Source of the DNA: Trujillonella endophytica
Lineage (GTDB): Bacteria; Actinomycetota; Actinomycetes; Mycobacteriales; Geodermatophilaceae
Direction: 5' to 3'
DNA length: 64,000 bases
Assembly (NCBI RefSeq): GCF_900110555.1
Contig: NZ_FOEE01000001.1
Span: 62,001 to 126,000, forward strand
In this document: piece by piece, positions 16,382-26,226 of the stretch
Layout: every line of letters begins with the position of its first letter
Numbering within the stretch: the first letter of the stretch is position 1
Position numbers and translations under genes: made by a program
The notes under the pieces: model-generated
Database searches by the model: none
Seen by the model: the letters and a program-made list of their open reading frames with translations, nothing else
Told to the model about the DNA's origin: nothing

Positions 16382-17257
16382 TCAGCGCGCTCCGGGCTGC
16401 CGCACCACGGTGGCGGCCAGGGCCATGCCGCTGTCGAGCAGGCCGGCGGGGTCGGCGTCGGGGTCGGGCAGCCACGCGGCCAGGAGGCCGGCGGTGAAGG
16501 CGTCGCCCGCGCCGGTCGTGTCGAGCACCGCCGTTGCCGGCGCCGGCCGGTGCACGAGCCGGCCGCCGGCGCACCACAGCGCTCCCTCGGCTCCCAGGGT
16601 CACGGCAACGGCCGGGTGCCGGCCGGCGAGGGCGCGGGCGGCGTCGGCCGGATCCGCGCACCCGGTGAGCAGCCGCGCCTCGTCCGCGTTGGGCAGCAGG
16701 AGCGTGACGCCGGTGGTGTCGGCCAGCCAGCGGTCCACGCCGTAGCCGGCGAGCGGTCCCGTGGAGGCCGGGTCCAGCGACGTCGTCGCCCCGGCGACCG
16801 CGGCGGCGGCCAGGGCGGCCAGCCCGGCCGCCCGCGGCCGCGGGTGGAGCAGCGTGTAGCCCGACAGGTGCAGGTGCCCGCCGGCGGCCGGGGCGGGGAC
16901 GTCGGCCGGGACGAGCTCCAGGTTCGCCCCGCGGTCGGCCAGCATGCTGCGCTGCCCGCCCGGCTCGACCAGGCTGACGATGGTGCCGGTGACCCCGCCG
17001 GCCACCGATCGGACGGCCGGCGTCACGCCGGCCGCGGCGAGCTCGGCCAGCAGGGTGGCGCCGGCGGGATCGGCCCCCACGCAGCCGGCGAACGTCACCG
17101 GCACGCCCAGCCGGCCCAGGTGCACCGCCACGTTGGCGCCGGCACCGCCGCCGCGGGTGCGGACGGTGGCGGGGCGGTCGGAGCCGGGTGCGGCCTCGCC
17201 GGAGAGGACGGCGACCACGTCGGTCGCGACGTCGCCGACGACGACGACCGGGCGCAC
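16382..17257 (-). CDS. psuK: PfkB-family kinase, probable pseudouridine kinase
   Basis: A 291-aa PfkB sugar/nucleoside kinase. The N-terminal GGGAGANVAVHLGRLG substrate motif (about 36-51) and the C-terminal catalytic motif DTTGAGDAFTAGL (Asp base in GAGD) are both present. It would phosphorylate pseudouridine to the 5'-phosphate, the substrate of PsuG encoded immediately upstream (five bases between stop and start). Specificity is inferred from that pairing; ribokinase-like activity is the alternative. GTG 17257 gives the standard start RPVVVVGDVATD. Confidence 0.85.
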   Translation of the reverse strand: MRPVVVVGDVATDVVAVLSGEAAPGSDRPATVRTRGGGAGANVAVHLGRLGVPVTFAGCVGADPAGATLLAELAAAGVTPAVRSVAGGVTGTIVSLVEPGGQRSMLADRGANLELVPADVPAPAAGGHLHLSGYTLLHPRPRAAGLAALAAAAVAGATTSLDPASTGPLAGYGVDRWLADTTGVTLLLPNADEARLLTGCADPADAARALAGRHPAVAVTLGAEGALWCAGGRLVHRPAPATAVLDTTGAGDAFTAGLLAAWLPDPDADPAGLLDSGMALAATVVRQPGAR

Positions 17258-17262
17258 GGCGC

Positions 17263-18192
17263 TCAGGCCGGCAGCGCGGCCAGCGCCGCGGCGATCGCGC
17301 CGGCGAGCTCGGCGTTGCGCAGCACGAGGCGGACGTTGACGGCGAGCGTGGCGCCGTCGCTGGCGCGGTGCAGGTGGTCCAGCACGAACGGCGTGACCTC
17401 CTTGCCGCGCACGCCGGCGGCGTCCGCGGCGGCCAGCGCGCCGGCGATCACGCGGTCGTGCAGGTCGGGGTCGAGCTGCTCGTCGACCGGCAGCGGGTTG
17501 GCGACGACGACGGCGCCGGGGGCCAGCCGGCGCCGCGCGGCGAGGACCGCCGCGGCCTGCCCGGGGTCCTCGACCGACCAGTCCAGGCCGTGGCCCGAGT
17601 CCGCCACGTAGAAGCCGGGGAACGTGCGGGTGCGGTAGCCGACGACCGTCACCGACAGGCTCTCCAGCCGCTCCAGGGTCGCCGGCACGTCGAGGATCGA
17701 CTTCACGCCCGCGCACACGACCGCCAGTGACGTCCGCGACAGCGCGGTGAGGTCGGCGGACTCGTCGAACGTGTCGATCGACTGGCGGTGCACTCCGCCC
17801 AGGCCGCCGGTGGCGAACACCGCGATGCCGGCCCGCTCGGCCAGCAGCGCGGTGCTGGACACGGTGGTGGCCCCGGACAGGCCCAGGGCCGCGGCGACGG
17901 GCAGGTCGCGCACGCCCAGCTTGGCGAGGTCGGGGTCGGCGCACACCCGGTCGACCTGGGCGGCGGTGAGCCCCACGTGGGGGACGCCGTCCAGGACCGC
18001 GATCGTGGCCGGCACCGCCCCGCCGGCCCGGACCGCGGCCTCGACGTCGTCGGCCGCGCTCCGGTTGTCCGGCCGGGGCAGCCCGTGTGCCAGGAGCGTG
18101 CTCTCCAGCGCCACGACGGGCCCGCCGGACGCGAGCGCGTCGGCGACCTCGGCGGACAGCCGGACGGGAGGACGGGGGAGTGCAGCGGTCAC
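17263..18192 (-). CDS. psuG: Pseudouridine-5'-phosphate glycosidase
   Basis: A 309-aa PsuG/IndA-type enzyme that splits pseudouridine 5'-phosphate into uracil and ribose 5-phosphate. Family blocks are clear: VVALESTLLAHGLPRPDN (about 27-44), LAKLGVRDLPVA with the likely Schiff-base Lys, FATGGLGGVHR, and NPLPVDEQLD. GTG 18192 gives the family length; the open frame continues upstream through the divergent DUF3039 gene and is not used. Forms an operon with psuK for salvage of C-C-linked nucleotides from RNA turnover. Confidence 0.92.
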   Translation of the reverse strand: MTAALPRPPVRLSAEVADALASGGPVVALESTLLAHGLPRPDNRSAADDVEAAVRAGGAVPATIAVLDGVPHVGLTAAQVDRVCADPDLAKLGVRDLPVAAALGLSGATTVSSTALLAERAGIAVFATGGLGGVHRQSIDTFDESADLTALSRTSLAVVCAGVKSILDVPATLERLESLSVTVVGYRTRTFPGFYVADSGHGLDWSVEDPGQAAAVLAARRRLAPGAVVVANPLPVDEQLDPDLHDRVIAGALAAADAAGVRGKEVTPFVLDHLHRASDGATLAVNVRLVLRNAELAGAIAAALAALPA

Positions 18193-18259
18193 CCTGTCAT
18201 CATGGACGTCGTCGTCCGGTTCTCCGGACGAGCCCCGTCGCCGAGCCAGGGAGCAGCGC

Positions 18260-18487
18260 GTGAGCAGCACCGACGTCCTCGAGAAGCCCGACGTCCGCGA
18301 GGGCGACACCGGCAGCGCCAACGAGGTCTTCCACTACGTGCGCAAGAACAAGATCGCCGAGAGCGCGGTGATGGGCACCATGGTGGAGGCCCTGTGCGGC
18401 GAGGTGTTCCCCGTGACGAAGACCCCGAAGCCGGGCAGCCCGGTGTGCCCGGCCTGCAAGGAGATCTACCAGCAGCTCAAGAAGTGA
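18260..18487 (+). CDS. DUF3039 small zinc-ribbon-like protein
   Basis: A 75-aa actinobacterial protein. Four candidate metal-binding residues stand in the C-terminal half: CGE … CPAC, with a HYVRKNKIAESAVMGTMVEALCGE block (split about residues 25-47) diagnostic of DUF3039. Function unknown. GTG 18260 has CAGGGAG seven bases upstream. A related small protein lies near sigB/sigA in mycobacteria (from memory), so this gene begins the conserved block. Divergent from psuG with 67 bp between starts. Confidence 0.85.
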   Translation: MSSTDVLEKPDVREGDTGSANEVFHYVRKNKIAESAVMGTMVEALCGEVFPVTKTPKPGSPVCPACKEIYQQLKK

Positions 18488-18523
18488 CGGTCGCCGTCCC
18501 CGCACGCGCGCCGGGGCGGGGCC

Positions 18524-19585
18524 TCACAGCGAGTCCAGTCCGCGGGCGCGCTCGAGCTTCTCGGCCCGTCGCTGCTGCCGGCGCTTCTCGTGGCGCCGCA
18601 GCGGGGCCGGCCAGCGCTCCTGGATCGTGGCGTTGAGCTCGGCGCCCAGCAGGATGGACATCCCGAAGAAGAAGCAGAAGAGCAGGACGGCGATCGGGGT
18701 GGCCAGCGCGCCGTAGGGCAGCGCCGCCACGAGGATGTCGGTGATGTAGATCCGCAGGATCGTCGCCGCGATCCAGAAGAAGACCATCGCCAGCAGCGTC
18801 CCGGGCAGGTGCCGCCGCCAGGGCAGCCGGCGCGGCAGGATCACGTGGTAGAAGCTCGTCAGCCCTACGAGCAGGCCGATCAGCACCACCGGCCCGTAGA
18901 CCGCGCTGATCAGCACGGTGGCCGTGCCCTGCCAGTCCGGGGCGAACAGGTCCACGAGCAGGCCGGGGCCGAGGACCAGCAGCGGCAGGGTCAGCACCGC
19001 GAGCAGCAGCCCGACGACGAACAGCCACAGGGCCATCAGCCGCGTCGCGATCGGCCCGCGCACGTCGCGCTGGCCGTAGGCGATCACGATCGTGTTCATG
19101 AACGTGGCCGTCGCCGACGACCCCGCCCACAGGGTGATGAGGAAGCCGACGCTGACCACGTCGAGCCGGCCGGAGCCGAGGATGTCGGCCAGCGTCGGGC
19201 GGACCAGGTCGTCGACGACGTCGGCGGTGAGGGCGGTGGCCGAGGCGTCGACCAGCTGCTCCTCGATGCGGGCCACGGCGTCCCCGCCGATCCAGTCGCC
19301 GAGGTAGCCCAGCGAGCCGAGCAGACCGATGAGCAGGGGCGGGATGGAGAGCACCTGCCAGAAGGCGGCCTCGCCCGACAGCCCCAGGATGCGGTCCTGC
19401 CACGCCTTGGCGACCGTCCGGCCCAGCACGTGCGCCGGGACGCGGACCGGCGCGGTCCAGCGGGCGACGGCGCGGGGGCGGCCGGCGCCGGACGCGGTGC
19501 TCCCGCCGGACGGTTCGCCGTCCGGCGGGACGTCGAGGGGCTCGCCGGCGCGGGCGGGGGAGCCCCCGGGCAGCACGGCGCTCAC
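18524..19585 (-). CDS. YihY/BrkB-family inner-membrane protein
   Basis: A 353-aa protein with a ~70-residue hydrophilic Pro/Gly-rich N-terminus and then six hydrophobic helices of the YihY/virulence factor BrkB family (once misnamed RNase BN). Family blocks include GEAAFWQVLSIPPLLIGLLG, GSSATATFMNTIVIAYG and AVLLFCFFFGMSILLGAELNA. A basic C-terminus (RRHEKRRQQRRAEKLER) is cytoplasmic. Transport or envelope role, unproven. GTG 19585 is the nearest start after the upstream terminator; the frame is open much further upstream only as a strand shadow of the VanW gene. Confidence 0.85.
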   Translation of the reverse strand: MSAVLPGGSPARAGEPLDVPPDGEPSGGSTASGAGRPRAVARWTAPVRVPAHVLGRTVAKAWQDRILGLSGEAAFWQVLSIPPLLIGLLGSLGYLGDWIGGDAVARIEEQLVDASATALTADVVDDLVRPTLADILGSGRLDVVSVGFLITLWAGSSATATFMNTIVIAYGQRDVRGPIATRLMALWLFVVGLLLAVLTLPLLVLGPGLLVDLFAPDWQGTATVLISAVYGPVVLIGLLVGLTSFYHVILPRRLPWRRHLPGTLLAMVFFWIAATILRIYITDILVAALPYGALATPIAVLLFCFFFGMSILLGAELNATIQERWPAPLRRHEKRRQQRRAEKLERARGLDSL

Positions 19586-19630
19586 CCGACCAGTGTGCAC
19601 GCCGGGCACGCCCGGCTGCAGGTGACGACG

Positions 19631-19670
19631 GGTGTCGGCCGGCTCGGGGGACCCGGATCCGGCCGACACC
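19631..19670 (-). terminator. Terminator after the VanW-domain gene
   Basis: A perfect 12-bp inverted repeat, GGTGTCGGCCGG (19631-19642) and CCGGCCGACACC (19659-19670), with a 16-nt loop. It begins four bases downstream of the VanW-gene stop and 46 bp before the YihY start, so it probably separates the two minus-strand transcripts. Confidence 0.75.
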
Positions 19671-19674
19671 GGCC

Positions 19675-22209
19675 TCATCCCGCCCGGCGTCCGACCGGCC
19701 GGCGCCCGGCCGGACCCGCCGCGGGGGCGGGTCCCGCGGCCGGCGGCGGCGCGTTCGGGTCGACCGGCTCCGCCGGGGGTGCCACCGGCACGCAGCGGAT
19801 GCTGTCCTCGGCGGAGTACGACGTGCTGAACGTCTCGCGCCGGATCTCCGCCCCGGTCTGCAGGTCGCGGAAGATCCGCGTGACGGTCACGTCGAAGCCG
19901 CGCACGCCGGTCTGCGGGATGCACGAGCCGTCGGCGTCCGGCTTCTCCAGCGACCGCGGCTCGCGGTAGTTGGTCCGCGCCCCCTCCACGGCGTCGATCT
20001 CGTAGCGCTTGGTGCCGTAGAAGGTCACCGTGACCGAGCCGCCGCCCCCGGCGGCCGGTGCCCACGACGTGTCGACGAAGACGCCGGTGTCGGTGTCGTT
20101 GCGCCACTGCAGGTCGATCTGACCCTCGTAGACGGTCGCCTCCCGGCCGGCCGGGTAGCGGCTGATGTAGAAGGTGTGCGTCTTGTGGTAGACGTCCTCG
20201 AGGCCGGCGAAGAACACCGCGTTGAACATGGTCGTGGCGAACTGGCTGATGCCGCCGCCCACGGCGGTGGAGAGCTGGCCGCCGCTGATGACGTTGGCCG
20301 GCACGTACCCCTGCGCGGTGCCGCGCGGCCCGGTGAACGTGTTCAGGCTGAACGTCTCGCCGGGCAGGACGAGCGCGCCGTCGACCTCCTCGGCGACGAC
20401 CCGGATGTTCGTGCCGCTGGCGTTGTTGGTCGTCGTGGTGGTGAAGCTGCTGATCTCCTCGCGGATGCCGAGGGCCTCGGCCTCGGCCGTGGTGAGGTCC
20501 GCGGGCACCGGGCCGAGGTCGACGGTCACCGACCGGGGGGCCGGGTCGGGCAGGACGCCGACGAGTTCCGTCGCGAGCGCCGCGGGGTCGATCCCCGTCC
20601 CCTCGACCGACGGGACGACGCGCACCGCGCCGCCGACGACCTCGAAGCGCGCGTCCTGCGCCGGCGTGCCGGACGCGGTGAGGTCGTCGCCCATCGCCTC
20701 CGCCAGCCGGACCGGGTCGACGCCGACCGTGAGCCGACCGTCCTCGCCGGGGCTGAACGTGAGGGAGGCGGCGATGGCCTCGACGGGGACCTCGACCTCC
20801 GCGCTGCCGTCCGCGCTGGTGACGACGACCGGCGCTGCCAGGCCCGGGGTGACCACCTCGTCGAGGACCTGCTGGGCCTCGTCCTCGGTGACCGCGACGG
20901 CGACCTCCTCGACGGGCAGGTCGATCGGGTCGGCCGGGTCGCCGGTGAGCAGGGCAGCGGTGATGGCGTCGGCGGCCGCCTCGCGGTCCAGTGCGCGGCC
21001 GGTGGCCGGCGGGACGACGCTCGGGGTGGTGCCGTCGATCGCGATCGTGGCGTCGACCGCGGCGAGATCGACCTCGTTGGCGAGGATGTCGAGGGCCGGG
21101 ATGGCGTCCACGCCCTCGAGGACCGGGTCTACCTCGTGCTCGGTGAAGAAGCCGGTGAGCCGGGTCCAGGGGTTGAGCGACTGCTCGGGGGCGGCCGCCA
21201 CGGTCTCCGCGCCGTCCAGCGCCACGCCGTCCGCGGCGGGCAGGAACGTCCTCGAGGCCTCCCCGGCCCGCAGCGTGTACTCGGCCGCGAACCCCTCCTG
21301 GAACCGCTCCTCGAGCTCGGCTGCGGCCGCGTCGGGCGAGAGCCCGCCGATGTCCACGCCGGCCACGACCGTGTTGCGGGGGACGTCGTCGCCCGCGACG
21401 AGCACGTCGACGCCGTAGGCGCCGCCCAGGACGACGAGCGCGGCCACCGGGGTCAGCACGGCGGGACGGCGCCACCAGGGGCGGCGGGCGGCGTCCGACG
21501 GGCCGGAGCCGCCGGGCCCGTCGGGCCCGTCGGGTCCGTCGAGGGCGCGGCCGCCGGTGGGCGCCGCGGGTGCGGGCGACGCGGGTGCGGGCGGCGCGGC
21601 CGGGGGCGGCGGCTGGTCCCCGGGGGCCTGCCCGGGCGCGAAGCGGATGTCGGCGGTGTTGTCCCACTGCGGCGCGGGCGCAGGCGTGGGGCCCGGCTCG
21701 GTCGCGGCCGGCGGCGGCGGGGACTGGTCGCCGGGCACGGGGCCGCGGTCGCGCGGGACGGGGCGGGTGTCGTCGGAGAACGGGGCCTGCGCTGCGTGCG
21801 GTGCCACCGGCGCCTGCTCGGCTGCCGGGGGCGCCGGCTCCGCGACCGGCGGTGCGGGCTCTGCGGCGGCAGGCGCGGGCTCCGCGGCGGGGGGCGCGAC
21901 CTCCGCGGTGGCAGGCGTCGGCTCCTTGGCGGCGGGCTGGACCGCCGCGACCGGGGTTGACGGCTGCGCGGCGGGAGGCGTCGGCTCGGCGGCCGGAGGC
22001 GTCGGCTCGGTGGCCGGAGGCGCGACCGCTGCCGGCGGAGGCTCGACCGCCGCGACCGGGGGCGCCGGCTCCGCGGCGGGACCGGGGGAGGCCTCCGTGG
22101 GAGGCGCGGCCTCGGGCGGGCGGGATGGCTCGGGAGCCGGGCGCGCCGGCGGCACGACCGTGTCGTCCGGCTGGGTGGTCCCGTCAACGGACTGGGGGTG
22201 CTGCGGCAT
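19675..22209 (-). CDS. VanW-domain cell-wall protein with peptidoglycan-binding-like repeats
   Basis: An 844-aa envelope protein. The first ~240 residues are low-complexity Pro/Ala/Glu/Thr (many AEPTPPA-like units), cytoplasmic by topology. One transmembrane helix follows (VLTPVAALVVLGGAYGVDVL). The external part has two PG_binding_4-like domains (NTVVAGVDIGGLSPDAAAAEL starts the first) and a C-terminal VanW domain (SSFTTTTTNNASG, LPGETFSLNTFTG, GGGISQFATTMFNAVFFAGL). The family is linked to vancomycin-resistance clusters but is common in non-resistant actinobacteria; its biochemical role is unknown. ATG 22209. No operon partner; terminators flank it on both sides. Confidence 0.88.
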   Translation of the reverse strand: MPQHPQSVDGTTQPDDTVVPPARPAPEPSRPPEAAPPTEASPGPAAEPAPPVAAVEPPPAAVAPPATEPTPPAAEPTPPAAQPSTPVAAVQPAAKEPTPATAEVAPPAAEPAPAAAEPAPPVAEPAPPAAEQAPVAPHAAQAPFSDDTRPVPRDRGPVPGDQSPPPPAATEPGPTPAPAPQWDNTADIRFAPGQAPGDQPPPPAAPPAPASPAPAAPTGGRALDGPDGPDGPGGSGPSDAARRPWWRRPAVLTPVAALVVLGGAYGVDVLVAGDDVPRNTVVAGVDIGGLSPDAAAAELEERFQEGFAAEYTLRAGEASRTFLPAADGVALDGAETVAAAPEQSLNPWTRLTGFFTEHEVDPVLEGVDAIPALDILANEVDLAAVDATIAIDGTTPSVVPPATGRALDREAAADAITAALLTGDPADPIDLPVEEVAVAVTEDEAQQVLDEVVTPGLAAPVVVTSADGSAEVEVPVEAIAASLTFSPGEDGRLTVGVDPVRLAEAMGDDLTASGTPAQDARFEVVGGAVRVVPSVEGTGIDPAALATELVGVLPDPAPRSVTVDLGPVPADLTTAEAEALGIREEISSFTTTTTNNASGTNIRVVAEEVDGALVLPGETFSLNTFTGPRGTAQGYVPANVISGGQLSTAVGGGISQFATTMFNAVFFAGLEDVYHKTHTFYISRYPAGREATVYEGQIDLQWRNDTDTGVFVDTSWAPAAGGGGSVTVTFYGTKRYEIDAVEGARTNYREPRSLEKPDADGSCIPQTGVRGFDVTVTRIFRDLQTGAEIRRETFSTSYSAEDSIRCVPVAPPAEPVDPNAPPPAAGPAPAAGPAGRRPVGRRAG

Positions 22210-22258
22210 CAGGTGTTCCTCGGGTGGCCGTCGACCGGTGCTACCCGGGAACGACGGA

Positions 22259-22307
22259 GCCGCCGGTGTCCTTCGTCCGCATCACGCGAACGGGGGACAC
22301 CGGCGGC
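22259..22307 (-). terminator. Terminator after the DUF7455 gene
   Basis: GCCGCCGGTGTCC (22259-22271) pairs perfectly with GGACACCGGCGGC (22295-22307), a 13-bp stem with a 23-nt loop. It lies 64 bp downstream of the DUF7455 stop and 50 bp upstream of the VanW start, both minus strand. Confidence 0.75.
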
Positions 22308-22370
22308 GGCGTCGGGTGAGGGCTTCATCGCTGTCCGCGACGATAGCGCCTCGAACGGGTGAGACCGGGG

Positions 22371-22583
22371 CTACTCGCCGTCGGTCTCGATGATGTCGGC
22401 GGCCATGTCACGGAGCTTGCCCTCGTACTCGCGGGCGTGGTGCCCGCAGAACACGAGGTCGCTGCCACTGGGAAGGACGACCCGCACCTTGGCCAGCGCC
22501 CCGCAGCGGTCGCAGTGGAAGGGGACGACGAGGTCGTCGGCGGGCGTGGTCGTCGTCAGCGTCTGGGTCATCTGGGTCATCAC
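22371..22583 (-). CDS. DUF7455 small zinc-ribbon protein
   Basis: A 70-aa protein with a probable zinc site: CDRCGALA near residues 24-31 and FCGHHAREY near 46-54. This is the actinobacterial DUF7455 family, often next to the primary sigma gene. Function unknown; small zinc ribbons of this type may bind RNA polymerase or RNA. The start could be the first ATG (22583) or the Met two codons in. It is the next gene after sigA on the same strand but is separated by a terminator and 375 bp, so it has its own promoter. Confidence 0.8.
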   Translation of the reverse strand: MMTQMTQTLTTTTPADDLVVPFHCDRCGALAKVRVVLPSGSDLVFCGHHAREYEGKLRDMAADIIETDGE

Positions 22584-22957
22584 TCGCTCTCTACCGCACG
22601 GACCCGCGATTGCGGATCGGCCTCCTGCACAGCGCCAGGATGGTCTCTCCTGTTCCCGGGCCGGCGGGTCGGTCGGCGGGACCCGCCGTGCGGCGGGGTG
22701 CCCGGGACCGATGGTGCCGGTGGGTCCAGCAGGGACTCAACTCTGGATGGTGCTGATCTGTCGTCGGTCGGTCGTGCTGTCGTGGTTCCGTGCACCGGGT
22801 CGTGCTCCGGCAGTGGGTCCGCTGCTGTTCTCTACGTGGCCAACGCTACGCCGGATACCCGACAGGTGTGGGCGTACACGGCACGTCCCGCACCAGAGGG
22901 TGAGATCGTGACCTCGTCGCAACAGAGGTCACTCCTGGCGCAACATCCCCGTCACGC
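22584..22957. other. 374-bp non-coding gap with nested inverted repeats
   Basis: No credible gene on either strand. A nested structure is visible. Outer arms are CCCGGGC (22655-22661) and GCCCGGG (22700-22706). Inside them, GGCGGGT (22663-22669) pairs with ACCCGCC (22681-22687), giving a Y-shaped fold. It lies in what would be the long 5' leader or promoter region of the DUF7455 gene. A structured leader or small RNA is possible but unproven. Confidence 0.4.
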
Positions 22958-22996
22958 CGACGGCCCCGGCCTCCACAGGGGAGACCGGGGCCGTCG
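22958..22996 (-). terminator. sigA terminator
   Basis: A perfect 12-bp stem, CGACGGCCCCGG (22958-22969) with CCGGGGCCGTCG (22985-22996), and a 15-nt loop. It begins 24 bp after the sigA stop on the minus strand. Confidence 0.8.
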
Positions 22997-23019
22997 TGAG
23001 CGCTGGAGCGGGTCGGTGC

Positions 23020-24333
<1,314 letters not shown>

Positions 24334-24509
24334 TCAGGGTTCCTTCCCGTGCTGGGTCCCGTTCCCCGGGTGACCGATCGGTCCCCGGGCGACGGCCTCG
24401 ACCCGCGCCGACGAGCGCGAGGTGGAACCCCGCGGCCCTGCGCGGCGTTTGACCGACGCGCGGCTGGGGGAAGCCTCTCGGCTGGGAGCGACGGGGGCGG
24501 GGCTCCACC

Positions 24510-24515
24510 ATTGTA
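24510..24515 (-). promoter_or_regulatory. sigA promoter -10 hexamer
   Basis: TACAAT on the minus strand (24515 to 24510), the best -10 in the 283-bp gap between sigA and ppgK. It would give a leader of about 170 nt. The -35 region is poor (GTGGAA 17 nt upstream). Nothing else recognisable lies in 24334-24616. Confidence 0.5.
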
Positions 24516-24616
24516 ACGACGGTTCCGCCGTGTTCCACCGCCTTCGTCGTCCCGGCTCGCCCGGAGGGGCGACCTGCGCGTTTCCCGGGGCGGCCGCCGT
24601 CGGCCCGCGGAAGGGG

Positions 24617-25360
24617 CTAGTGGCCGATCCCCTCGGCCGCGGCGAGCGCCGCGCCGACGATGCCGGCGTCGTTGAGCAGCTGCGCCGGCACGACCGGCGT
24701 GCGGGTGGACAGCAGCGGCACCCACTTCGCGGCCTTCTTGCTGACCCCGCCGCCCACGATGATCAGATCCGGCCAGACCCCGACCTCCAGGACGTCGAGG
24801 TAGCGGTCCACCCGCTTGGCCCAGGCGGGGTAGCTCAGGTCCTCGCGCTCGCGGGCCGAGGCCGAGGCGCGCCGCTCGCCGTCCTCCCCGTCGACCTGGA
24901 TGTGCCCGAACTCCGTGTTGGGGACGAGGACGCCGTCGGTGAACAGCGCGCTGCCGATGCCCGTGCCGAAGGTGAGCATCAGGACGACGCCGTCGTGCCC
25001 GCGACCGGCGCCGTAGCGCATCTCGGCGATCCCGGCGGCGTCCGCGTCGTTGAGCGTCTGCACCGTGCCGGGGATCCGCTCCTCGACGCCGGCGGCCAGG
25101 TTCGTGCCCAGCCAGCTCGGGTCGACGTTCGCCGCGGTGTACGCCACGCCCTTCTTCAGGACGCCGGGGAAGGTGACGCCGATCCGCTCGGTCCAGCCGA
25201 AGGAGGCGACGATCTCCGCGACCGTGTCGCACACCGGGTCGGGGTGCGCGGGCTGCGGGGTCGGGATGCGCACCCGCTCGCCGACGAGGGTGCCCTGGTC
25301 GAGGTCGACCACGCACCCCTTGATGCCACTGCCACCGATGTCCACCCCGAAGCCCTGCAC
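24617..25360 (-). CDS. ppgK: Polyphosphate glucokinase (ROK family)
   Basis: A 247-aa ROK kinase that phosphorylates glucose using polyphosphate or ATP. The phosphate-1 motif DIGGSGIKG is at 6-14, the catalytic Asp is in [12 protein letters not shown] (about 104-115), and the phosphate-2 region is [12 protein letters not shown]. Length and the [11 protein letters not shown] segment fit PPGK rather than ATP-only glucokinase. GTG 25360 is supported by TACGGT (25372-25367, minus) six bases upstream, implying leaderless mRNA. Divergent from suhB with 36 bp between starts and downstream of no operon partner. Confidence 0.92.
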   Translation of the reverse strand: MQGFGVDIGGSGIKGCVVDLDQGTLVGERVRIPTPQPAHPDPVCDTVAEIVASFGWTERIGVTFPGVLKKGVAYTAANVDPSWLGTNLAAGVEERIPGTVQTLNDADAAGIAEMRYGAGRGHDGVVLMLTFGTGIGSALFTDGVLVPNTEFGHIQVDGEDGERRASASAREREDLSYPAWAKRVDRYLDVLEVGVWPDLIIVGGGVSKKAAKWVPLLSTRTPVVPAQLLNDAGIVGAALAAAEGIGH

Positions 25361-25396
25361 GGCGCCACCGTAGCGGCGCTGCTGGAGGATCGCGGG

Positions 25397-26209
25397 GTGA
25401 CCGATCCGAACCCCGCCGCCCTGCTCGCCCTGGCCGTCGCCACCGCCGGGGAGGCCGCCGACCTGATCGCGCGGGAGCGGGTGGGCGCGGCCGCCGACGT
25501 GGACACCAAGTCCAGCCCCACCGACGTCGTCACCGCCGTCGACCGGGCCGCCGAGGAGCTGATCACCGGCCGGCTGCTCGCCGCCCGGCCCGACGACGGC
25601 CTGCTGGGCGAGGAGGGGGCCGCGCGGGCCGGCAGCAGCGGCGTCCGCTGGATCGTCGATCCGGTCGACGGCACCGTGAACCTGCTCTACGGCCTGCCGG
25701 CCTTCTCCGTGTCCATCGCGGCGGAGGTGGACGGGCAGGTGGTGGCCGGCGTCGTGCACAACGTGCTCACGGGGGAGCAATACACGGCGACCCTGGGCGG
25801 TGGCGCGTACCTGGAGTCCCCCGCGGAGCCGGAGCCGGTGCGGCTCGCCGGCAGCAGCCCCGTGTCGCTGGAGCAGACCCTGGTCCTCACCGGCTTCGGC
25901 TACCGCGTGGAGCAGCGGCGCATCCAGGGCCGGATCGTCGCCGAGCTGCTCCCGCTGGTCCGCGACATCCGCCGGCACGGCTCCTCGGCGCTGGACCTGT
26001 GCACCGTGGCGGCGGGCCGCGTCGACGCCTACTACGAGGAGGGCCTCAGCCCGTGGGACCACGCGGCCGGCGCGCTGGTGGCGGCGGAGGCCGGGGTCGT
26101 CGTCACCGGCCTGCCGGGTCGCCGGTTCGCCGAGCCGATCGCCATCGCGGTGGCGCCGTCGGTGGCCGGTCCGTTCGTCGAGCTGCTGGGCCGCCTGCAC
26201 GACGCCTGA
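25397..26209 (+). CDS. suhB: Inositol-1-monophosphatase
   Basis: A 270-aa Mg2+-dependent, Li+-sensitive phosphatase of the IMPase family. Metal-binding motifs are complete: GEEG near 73-76, DPVDGTVNLLYG near 90-101, and SPWDHAAGALVAAEAG near 217-232. It would supply myo-inositol for phosphatidylinositol or mycothiol-type compounds. GTG 25397 has GGAGGAT upstream. The adjacency to ppgK and sigA matches the M. tuberculosis order. Confidence 0.92.
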   Translation: MTDPNPAALLALAVATAGEAADLIARERVGAAADVDTKSSPTDVVTAVDRAAEELITGRLLAARPDDGLLGEEGAARAGSSGVRWIVDPVDGTVNLLYGLPAFSVSIAAEVDGQVVAGVVHNVLTGEQYTATLGGGAYLESPAEPEPVRLAGSSPVSLEQTLVLTGFGYRVEQRRIQGRIVAELLPLVRDIRRHGSSALDLCTVAAGRVDAYYEEGLSPWDHAAGALVAAEAGVVVTGLPGRRFAEPIAIAVAPSVAGPFVELLGRLHDA

Positions 26210-26226
26210 GGGCGGGAACTCCCGGC

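Noticed and set aside
18524-21667. A 1047-codon minus-strand frame that would fuse a YihY protein to a long Arg/Gly-rich N-terminus
   Set aside because: Upstream of 19585 the translation is a shadow of the VanW gene, and a 12-bp terminator hairpin lies at 19631-19670.
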